Part shown: piece after piece, positions 1-4,648 of the stretch | Numbering within the stretch: the stretch's first letter is position 1 | Layout of the letters: every line of letters starts with the position of its first letter | NCBI GenBank assembly: GCA_937930165.1 | Contig: CALGVL010000130.1 | Coordinates: 1-5,439, forward strand | DNA length: 5,439 bases | Direction: 5' to 3' | Source: an uncultured Acetobacteraceae bacterium | GTDB taxonomy: Bacteria > Pseudomonadota > Alphaproteobacteria > Acetobacterales > Acetobacteraceae | The notes under the pieces: generated by a model | The model's input: the letters and a program-made list of their open reading frames with translations, nothing else | The model's database searches: none | What the model was told of the DNA's origin: nothing | Program-made: the position numbers and the translations under genes

Positions 1-11
1 TCTTCCGATCT
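1..11. other. Illumina adapter remnant at contig edge
   Basis: The window opens with TCTTCCGATCT, which is identical to the last 11 bases of the standard Illumina adapter end (GCTCTTCCGATCT). Its final T plus the next two bases (AG) create a TAG at 11-13 in the livK reading frame. The frame is open from base 14 onward with excellent family similarity, so this stop is an artefact and not a biological truncation. An exact 11-mer lying precisely at the sequence edge is hard to explain by chance. Confidence 0.9.
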
Positions 12-433
12 AGGGCGGGCTGATCCTGCGCCAGGCCAAGGAGCAGGGGATGAACGTCACCCTCATCGGCGGCGATGCGCTGGTGACGAACGAGTTCTGG
101 CAGATCACGGGCGCCGCGGGCGAGGGCACGCTGATGACCTTCAGCAGCGACCCGCGCCGCCGTCCGACCGCCGCCGAGGTGGTGCAGCGCTTCCGGGCGA
201 AGAACATCGATCCGGAGGGCTATGTCCTCTACACCTATGCCGCCATCCAGGCCTGGGCCGAGGCGGCGCAGAAGGCCAACAGCCTGGACCCGCGGCGCAT
301 CGCCGAGACGCTGAAGTCGCAGGGCCCGTGGCAGACCGTGCTCGGTCCGATCAGCTTCGACCGCAAGGGCGACGTCACGGTGCCGGACTATGTCTTCTAC
401 GTCTGGCGTAACGGCAGCTACAGCCAGATGTAA
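12..433 (+). CDS. Branched-chain amino-acid ABC transporter substrate-binding protein, C-terminal part
   Basis: This is the carboxy-terminal ~140 residues of a periplasmic binding protein of the LivK / Peripla_BP_6 family (normally about 370-400 aa). Such proteins capture Leu/Ile/Val or related amides and acids and deliver them to LivHMGF-type permeases. Family hallmarks are the GLILRQAKEQG helix, the IGGDALVTNEFW strand-loop, GAAGEGTLMTFSSDPR in the lobe crossover, YTYAAIQAWAEAA, and the terminal GPISFDRKGDVTVPDYVFYVW. The real start and signal peptide lie left of the contig edge. The in-frame ATG at 50 is internal and should not be taken as a start. The gene ends at TAA 431-433 and a GC hairpin follows 10 nt later. 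The specific ligand cannot be told, because these proteins are highly paralogous in alphaproteobacteria and the N-terminal ligand-binding half is missing. Confidence 0.92.
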
Positions 434-443
434 GGGGGTTGCA

Positions 444-461
444 GGGCGGCTGCGGCCGCCC
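444..461 (+). terminator. GC hairpin just after livK stop (possible terminator)
   Basis: GGGCGGC (444-450) pairs perfectly with GCCGCCC (455-461) around the 4-nt loop TGCG, starting 10 nt after the livK stop. No U-tract follows (the next bases are CATCTCC), so it is either a weak or Rho-assisted terminator or a 3'-end stabilising hairpin. Partial read-through into the downstream small ORF is possible. Confidence 0.45.
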
Positions 462-489
462 CATCTCCGCTCACAGTCATCAACAACCG

Positions 490-500
490 AAAGGAGGTGA
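490..500 (+). promoter_or_regulatory. Extreme Shine-Dalgarno of the 25-codon ORF
   Basis: AAAGGAGGTGA sits here, with its GGAGG core (493-497) 7 nt upstream of the GTG at 505. Continuing through TCCAG, the block 490-505 is complementary without mismatch to the universal 16S rRNA 3' end (CTGGATCACCTCCTTT), which is 16 contiguous base pairs. That is far longer than the 4-6 nt of an ordinary site. It is the main reason for believing that something is translated from 505. Confidence 0.75.
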
Positions 501-552
501 TCCAGTGTCTCATTGTCCGAAGGCGTGTGCCGCTTGCGCGGCCTGGATCATC
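496..552 (+). promoter_or_regulatory. RNA stem that can occlude the SD/start of the small ORF
   Basis: GGTGATCCAG (496-505) pairs with CTGGATCATC (543-552) in a 10-bp stem with a single G-U pair. It covers the 3' part of the Shine-Dalgarno and the first base of the GTG codon. Enclosed and directly abutting it is a second perfect hairpin, GCCGC (529-533) with GCGGC (538-542), capped by TTGC. The downstream arm resembles the 16S rRNA 3' end (GCGG followed by CTGGATCA), so it acts as an intramolecular anti-SD mimic. An off/on translational switch, opened by ribosome movement, temperature, a ligand or an sRNA, is an inference. The pairing itself is plain from the sequence. Confidence 0.5.
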
Positions 553-582
553 GCCCCGGCCATTGCGGGGGCGGCTTCCTAG
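505..582 (+). CDS. Small Cys-containing hydrophobic peptide, 25 aa, hypothetical
   Basis: A GTG start at 505-507 opens a 25-codon frame closed by TAG at 580-582. The peptide begins (M)SHCPKACAACAAW and ends IIAPAIAGAAS. It has one His (3) and three Cys (4, 8, 11; CX3CX2C spacing) in a short polar head, then a Trp and an Ala/Ile-rich hydrophobic tail of about 12 residues. The start is chosen because the near-maximal Shine-Dalgarno at 490-500 lies 7 nt upstream. No other start codon is in frame, and the ORF is too short for most gene callers. It lies alone between the end of livK and the terminator shared with the converging Bug gene. I do not recognise a family. It could be a regulatory leader-type peptide, a Cys/metal-sensing small membrane-associated peptide, or the translated part of a dual-function small RNA. 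The start region can fold into an occluding stem (496-552). Chance ORFs of this length are common, so the case rests on the ribosome-binding site and the structure. Confidence 0.5.
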   Translation: MSHCPKACAACAAWIIAPAIAGAAS

Positions 583-590
583 CCGAAGCG

Positions 591-604
591 GGCGGGTGAC
601 CGCC
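591..604 (+). other. GNRA-tetraloop hairpin
   Basis: GGCGG (591-595) and CCGCC (600-604) form a perfect 5-bp stem closed by GTGA, which fits the exceptionally stable GNRA tetraloop class in RNA. It lies between the small-ORF stop (582) and the terminator stem (615-648). It may be part of a structured transcript, though in GC-rich DNA a hairpin of this size can occur by chance. Confidence 0.35.
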
Positions 605-610
605 ATCAGC

Positions 611-650
611 AATGGGAAGGCCCTGGCGGGAGACTGCCGGGGCCTTCCGC
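611..650. terminator. Bidirectional terminator-like stem between convergent units
   Basis: GGAAGGCCC (615-623) pairs perfectly with GGGCCTTCC (640-648). The stem extends inward by a T-G pair and then GGC/GCC, giving about 13 bp around an 8-nt loop. It lies between the rightward livK/small-ORF unit and the stop codon (666) of the leftward Bug gene, the expected place for a shared terminator. Neither side has a strong U-tract (AATTCTG on the right; CATTGCTG read leftward), so efficiency is uncertain. Confidence 0.7.
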
Positions 651-665
651 AATTCTGAGCCGGGG

Positions 666-1655
666 TTACTGCGCCTCGATCCCGGCGGCACGCACCACCT
701 GTCCCCAGCGCTCGTGCCCGGCGCGGATCCAGGCTGCGGCGCCGGCGGCGGTGCCATCCTCCGCCTGCACGCCCCAATTGGCGAAGCGCGGGGCGGAGGC
801 CGGATCGGCCAGCACACCGCGCGCCAGGGCGTTCCATTCCGCCATCGCCTCCTCCGGCGTGCCGCGCGGCGCCATCAGCACGGTGGCAATGCGCACATCG
901 TAGCTGGGATAGCCGCTTTCCGCGACGGTCGGCACTTCAGGCAGCGCCGGATAGCGCTCTGGGCCGGAGACGGCGATCGCCCGCAGCCGCCCCGTGCGCA
1001 CCAGGTCCGGCCCGCCGCCCATGGCGAGGAAGCCTGCCTGCACCGTGCCGCCGAGCAAGGCCGTCAGCGCCTCGGTATTGCCGCGCTGCGGCACGTTCTC
1101 CAGCGATCCCTTGGGCAGGCCGGCCTGCTGGCGGAGATACTCCGTCGCCAGATGCCCGGGCGAGCCGATGCCGGCCGAGGTATAGAACAGCGGTTGCTTC
1201 CGCGCCGCCGCGAGAAAGCCGGGGAAATCCCTGATGCCGGTGGAGGGATGCACCAGCAGCACCAGCGGGAAGGAGGTCATGAGGGCAACGGGAACGAGGT
1301 CCGTCCCCGCATCGAAGCCCATGTCGCGATAGAGATGCGGATTGACGGTGAAGGGCGTGTCGATGCTGGCGAGCACCGTGCGCCCGTCCGGCTTCGCCCG
1401 CGCCGCCGCCGCCGCGCCGATATTGCCGCCGGCGCCCGGCCGGTTCTCCACCACGGTCGGCCCCCGCCCCTCGCGCTGGGAACGCTCGGCGATCAGCCGG
1501 GCCGTGCCGTCAAGCAGCCCGCCCGGCGGGAAATTCACCAGGATGCGCCAGGGCTCGCCGCCCTGCGCCCATGCGTGGCGCGCCGTGAACAGCCCCGCCG
1601 CACCCGCGATCAGGCCGCGCCGCGTCACGCGCGGGGATCCCGTCTCTCCAGCCAT
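666..1655 (-). CDS. Bug/TctC-family tripartite tricarboxylate transporter substrate-binding protein
   Basis: This is a periplasmic solute-binding protein of the Bug (TctC) family, 329 aa, the usual length. Members bind carboxylates and other small acids, and serve TctAB permeases or act as sensors. The N-terminus carries twin arginines (TRRGLIAGAAG, residues 11-21), a short hydrophobic stretch and an AWA|Q cleavage site (after about residue 30), suggesting Tat export. Family signatures are FPPGGLLDGTAR with the pocket Asp (about residues 42-53), VVENRPGAGGNIGA (about 68-81), SAGIGSPGHLATEYL, and RLRAIAVSGPERYPALPEVPTVAESG. The ATG is supported by a GGAGG (complement of 1661-1665) 5 nt upstream. 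No TctA or TctB gene is adjacent, so this is an orphan binding protein, as is common in Bordetella-like and Roseomonas-like genomes. It is transcribed divergently from the sulfatase-like gene. The ligand is unknown. Confidence 0.93.
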   Translation of the reverse strand: MAGETGSPRVTRRGLIAGAAGLFTARHAWAQGGEPWRILVNFPPGGLLDGTARLIAERSQREGRGPTVVENRPGAGGNIGAAAAARAKPDGRTVLASIDTPFTVNPHLYRDMGFDAGTDLVPVALMTSFPLVLLVHPSTGIRDFPGFLAAARKQPLFYTSAGIGSPGHLATEYLRQQAGLPKGSLENVPQRGNTEALTALLGGTVQAGFLAMGGGPDLVRTGRLRAIAVSGPERYPALPEVPTVAESGYPSYDVRIATVLMAPRGTPEEAMAEWNALARGVLADPASAPRFANWGVQAEDGTAAGAAAWIRAGHERWGQVVRAAGIEAQ

Positions 1656-1736
1656 TCCTTCCTCCCTCGCCGCAGGTGGCGCGCGGCTTCGTCCCGGTTA
1701 TCATGGGAACGGGCAAGGCGAGGAACCAGACGCGCC
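1656..1736. promoter_or_regulatory. Divergent intergenic region, presumed back-to-back promoters
   Basis: These 81 bp separate the starts of the Bug gene (leftward) and the sulfatase-like gene (rightward), so promoters or an operator for both should be here. The only AT-rich patch contains TATCAT (1699-1704), a 5/6 match to a -10 box for rightward transcription, but no good -35 lies 16-18 bp upstream. I see no convincing operator palindrome. The promoter role is inferred from gene arrangement only. Confidence 0.4.
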
Positions 1737-3299
1737 GTGAGCATCCGCAACGTCCTGTTCATCATGTGCGACCAGCTTCGCTGGGATCACCTCTCCTGCG
1801 CCGGCCATCCCTATCTGCAGACGCCGAACATCGATGCGCTGGCGAAGCGCGGCGTCCGTTTCGCCAACAGCTTCGTGCAGAGCGGCATCTGCGGTCCCTC
1901 CCGCATGTCCTTCTATACAGGGCGCTACGTCTCCTCGCATGGCGCCACGCATAACCGGGTGCCGCTCTCGGTGGGCGAGGTCACGCTCGGCTGGCATCTG
2001 CGCGAGAGCGGCCGGACCCTGGCGCTCGCCGGCAAGACGCATGTGCTGCCGGATGCGCATGGCATGCGGCGCCTGGAACTGGATGGCCAGCACGACCTCG
2101 CCGCCCTGCTGCGCGAGGGCTGGTTCAGCCTGGTGGACCGGCATGACGGCCACCATCCCGAGCCCGACAGCGCCTATGCCCATTGGCTGCGCAAGCAGGG
2201 CTATGACAGCCGCGATCCCTGGACCGATTACGTCATCGCCGTGGAGGACAAGGACGGCAAGCCCCTCTCCGGCTGGAAGATGCGCCATGCCCGCCTGCCC
2301 GCGCGCGTGCGGGAGGAGCACAGCGAAACCGCCTACACCACCGACCAGGCGATCGACTTCATGTCGCGCCAGGGGGACGAGCCCTGGGTGCTGCACCTCT
2401 CCTATGTGAAGCCGCACTGGCCCTACATCGCCCCGGCGCCCTACCACGCGATGTACACGCCGGAGCAATGCCTGCCGGTGCAGCGCCATCCGGAGGAACG
2501 CGGCCCCGGCGCGCATCCCGTCTATCGCGCCTTCCAGGACGAGGAGGTGGCACGCAACTTCCAGCGCGACGAGACCATTGCCACCGTCCGGCCCACCTAC
2601 CAGGGTCTCATCAAGCAGGTGGACGACCATCTCGGCCGGGTCTGGGAGGCGATGGAGCGGCTCGGACGCTGGCGGGATACGCTGGTGATCTTCACCAGCG
2701 ACCATGGCGACTATCTCGGCGACCACTGGCTCGGTGAGAAGGAGCTGTTCCACGACTGCATCCAGCGCATCCCCTTCCTGCTCTACGATCCCTCCCCCGC
2801 GGCGGACGCCACGCGCGGCAGCACCGACGACCGGCTGGTGGAGGCGATCGACACCGTGCCGACCATCCTGGACGCGCTCGGCCTCGATCCCGCGCCGCAT
2901 CTGATCGAGGGGAGGTCACTTCTTCCCGCGATGCGCGGCGAACAGGGCGAATGGCGCGATGCCGTGTTCAGCGAGCTGGACTGGACCTTCAAGGGCGCGC
3001 GCCGGCGGCTCGGCCAGCCGGTGGGGCAGCACCATGCCTGGATGGTGCGGACGCCGCGCTGGAAATACGTGCACTGGACGGATGGCTACCGGCCGCAGCT
3101 CTTCGACCTGCAGGCCGATCCGCAGGAATTCCACGACCTCGGCGCCGATGCCTCGCTGGAGGGCGTGCGCGAGGAATTGCGGGAACGCCTGCTCGCCTGG
3201 TTCACCGGGCTGAAGCGCCGCATCACCATCACCTGGCCGGAGGCCGAGGCGCGCACCGACAGCTACAAGAAGGCCGGCGTCTTCCTGGGCGAGTGGTAG
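1737..3299 (+). CDS. Sulfatase-family hydrolase, phosphonate monoester hydrolase-like
   Basis: A 520-aa cytoplasmic hydrolase of the alkaline phosphatase/sulfatase superfamily that cleaves sulfate, phosphate or phosphonate esters using a formylglycine nucleophile. The catalytic set is complete. Metal ligands are D12/Q13 (CDQLRWD). C52 in CGPSR fits the CxPxR signature, which formylglycine-generating enzyme oxidises. K100/H102 (GKTH), H227 (VKPHWPY), D322/H323 (TSDHGD) and K335 (GEKELF) follow. The APYHAMY and VDDHLGRVW stretches, the C-terminal QLFDLQADPQEFHDLG block and the lack of a signal peptide resemble phosphonate monoester hydrolases more than periplasmic arylsulfatases. The start is GTG 1737, right at the first beta strand (SIRNVLFIMCDQ), with GAGGA at 1720-1724 as a rather distant ribosome-binding site. 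The frame is open upstream to about 612, but that part is antisense to the Bug gene and has no family similarity. Substrate is not predictable. No sulfatase-maturing enzyme is in view. Confidence 0.92.
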   Translation: MSIRNVLFIMCDQLRWDHLSCAGHPYLQTPNIDALAKRGVRFANSFVQSGICGPSRMSFYTGRYVSSHGATHNRVPLSVGEVTLGWHLRESGRTLALAGKTHVLPDAHGMRRLELDGQHDLAALLREGWFSLVDRHDGHHPEPDSAYAHWLRKQGYDSRDPWTDYVIAVEDKDGKPLSGWKMRHARLPARVREEHSETAYTTDQAIDFMSRQGDEPWVLHLSYVKPHWPYIAPAPYHAMYTPEQCLPVQRHPEERGPGAHPVYRAFQDEEVARNFQRDETIATVRPTYQGLIKQVDDHLGRVWEAMERLGRWRDTLVIFTSDHGDYLGDHWLGEKELFHDCIQRIPFLLYDPSPAADATRGSTDDRLVEAIDTVPTILDALGLDPAPHLIEGRSLLPAMRGEQGEWRDAVFSELDWTFKGARRRLGQPVGQHHAWMVRTPRWKYVHWTDGYRPQLFDLQADPQEFHDLGADASLEGVREELRERLLAWFTGLKRRITITWPEAEARTDSYKKAGVFLGEW

Positions 3300-3305
3300 G
3301 CGCCC

Positions 3306-3336
3306 GTGCTCAGCCGGCGCCCACCGCCGGCACCAC
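3306..3336. terminator. GC stem-loop at the convergent sulfatase/cfa ends
   Basis: GCCGGCG (3313-3319) pairs with CGCCGGC (3325-3331) around CCCAC, and outer GTG (3306-3308) can pair with CAC (3334-3336) across an internal loop. It lies just past the sulfatase stop and inside the last codons of cfa on the other strand. The two stop codons are only 10 bp apart, so any terminator must overlap coding sequence. There is no U-tract. This is a weak call. Confidence 0.3.
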
Positions 3337-4551
3337 TTCCTTTGCCTTCGCCACCCGCTCGGCCTCGAACATGTAGTCCCGCGTCAACGGCAGGGTGTCC
3401 ACCGCCGGGGTGAGCTGCATCTGCCAGTTCATGTGGTCGGTGCGGCGGAAGGCCAGTTCGCAGCCCGCCAGGTAGAATTCGAACATGCGGCAGAAGCGCT
3501 CGTCATAAAGCGAGAGGATGGCGTCGCGATTGGCCGCGAAGCGCCGGCGCCAGTGGCGCAGCGTCTCGGCATAGTGCAGCCGCAGGATCTCGATATCCGT
3601 GACCCAGAGGCCGGACTTCTCCGCGGCCGGCAGCACCTCGGACAGGGATGGCGAATAGCCGCCGGGGAAGATGTATTTCGCCAGCCAGGGATTGGTCGAG
3701 GCCGGGCCGCTGGAGCGGCCGATGGCATGGATCAGCGCCACGCCGTCCGGCTTCAGGGCGTTGCGCACCACGCGGAAGAAGGTCCGGTAGTGGTCTATGC
3801 CCACATGCTCGAACATGCCGACCGAGACGATGCGGTCCACCTTCCGGTCCCAGGCGCGGTAGTCCATCAGCTCGAAGCGCACGCGGCCCGAGAGGCCCGC
3901 CTCCTCGGCACGCTGGCGGGCGACCTGCAATTGCTCCTCGCTCAGGGTGATGCCGGTGACGCGGGCGCCCCAGTCCTGCGCCAGGGTCAGCGCCATGCCC
4001 CCCCAGCCGCAGCCGATGTCCAGCACCTCCAGATCCGGCCGGTCGAGGCGCAATTTCGCGGCGATGTGCCGCTTCTTGGCCGCCTGCGCCTCCTCCAGCG
4101 TCTCCTGTCCCGTGGGGAAATAGGCGCAGGAGTACTGGCGATCCCGGTCGAGGAAGAGGGCGTAGAGCCGGCCGTTCAGGTCGTAGTGATGCGCGACATT
4201 GCGCTTTGCCCGCCCGGCGGGATTCAACTGGTCCAGGCGCCGGCGGATCTGGCGCAGCCTGGCGTTGAATGCCTCCATCGGATGCCCGCCGCCGGACCAG
4301 ACATTGCTGACCAGCACATCGAGCAAGTCGTAGAGGCCGCAGTCGAGCGGCTCCACCTCCCCGTCCATGTAGAGTTCGCCGAGCGCCAGGGCCGGGTTCA
4401 GCACCAGGCGTCGCTCCGCCCGGCTGCTGCGCAGCACCATGCCAGCCTCCGGCCCCGGGCTGCCACCGTAATGGCGGAGACGGCCGGACGGGTATTGCAC
4501 CGTCAGCCTGCCGCGATGGATCAACCTGGCCAGAATGGCGTGCAACAGCAT
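3310..4551 (-). CDS. cfa: Cyclopropane-fatty-acyl-phospholipid synthase
   Basis: This 413-aa enzyme transfers a methylene from S-adenosylmethionine onto the cis double bond of unsaturated acyl chains in membrane phospholipids. It acts at the inner face of the cytoplasmic membrane and is typically tied to stationary phase or acid stress. The N-terminal lipid-binding domain includes LALGELYMDGEVE (55-67). HHYDLN (121-126) and YSCAYF (140-145) precede the SAM-binding LDIGCGWGG (177-185). The bicarbonate-site and catalytic residues known from E. coli Cfa are all present at a constant offset: C142, E248 (GMFEHVG), H275 and I277 (IHAIGR), and Y327 (LHYAETLRHW). The C-terminal FEFYLAGCELAFR helix is also typical. 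It is longer than the 382-aa E. coli enzyme. The ATG is supported by TAGGAGG (complement of 4561-4567) 9 nt upstream. It lies downstream of, and co-directional with, the MFS gene. Confidence 0.96.
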   Translation of the reverse strand: MLLHAILARLIHRGRLTVQYPSGRLRHYGGSPGPEAGMVLRSSRAERRLVLNPALALGELYMDGEVEPLDCGLYDLLDVLVSNVWSGGGHPMEAFNARLRQIRRRLDQLNPAGRAKRNVAHHYDLNGRLYALFLDRDRQYSCAYFPTGQETLEEAQAAKKRHIAAKLRLDRPDLEVLDIGCGWGGMALTLAQDWGARVTGITLSEEQLQVARQRAEEAGLSGRVRFELMDYRAWDRKVDRIVSVGMFEHVGIDHYRTFFRVVRNALKPDGVALIHAIGRSSGPASTNPWLAKYIFPGGYSPSLSEVLPAAEKSGLWVTDIEILRLHYAETLRHWRRRFAANRDAILSLYDERFCRMFEFYLAGCELAFRRTDHMNWQMQLTPAVDTLPLTRDYMFEAERVAKAKEVVPAVGAG

Positions 4552-4648
4552 GCCTGCCGCCCTCCTACCGTTTCATCCCTCGGTCTCTCGAAAAAGTATG
4601 TTGCGGCTCGAATGGTTGCCCGTCCAGCCCCGCAGCCAGAAGGCAGGA
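4552..4648 (-). promoter_or_regulatory. Leader region of cfa / MFS-cfa gap
   Basis: This 97-bp gap holds the cfa ribosome-binding site (4561-4567) and one AT-rich patch around 4590-4601, read leftward as CAACATACTTTTTC. CATACT could serve as a -10 element, but no fitting -35 is visible. The gap contains no recognisable terminator hairpin, so cfa may be read through from the MFS gene, from its own promoter here, or both. Confidence 0.3.

Noticed and set aside
11..13. In-frame TAG suggesting livK is a pseudogene
   Set aside because: The stop is formed by the last adapter base plus two genomic bases. It is not genomic.
490..505. Fragment of a 16S rRNA gene, or carry-over of the universal 16S 3'-end primer (1525R-like)
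   Set aside because: The match stops after CCAG (the rRNA/primer continues with CC; here it is TG) and nothing on either side resembles 16S. The block is also correctly spaced before a start codon, in the interior of the contig. A primer artefact is not fully excluded but is unlikely.
612..1736. A + strand frame open in continuity with the sulfatase, giving an apparent 895-aa protein
   Set aside because: The first 375 codons are antisense to the well-supported Bug gene, and the translation is Arg/Ala/Gly-rich without family similarity. The sulfatase fold begins right at GTG 1737. Long spurious frames are expected at this GC content.
1701..2900. 399-codon - strand open frame
   Set aside because: It is antisense to the sulfatase-like gene, whose catalytic motifs are all in place. 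There is no recognisable domain in the antisense translation.
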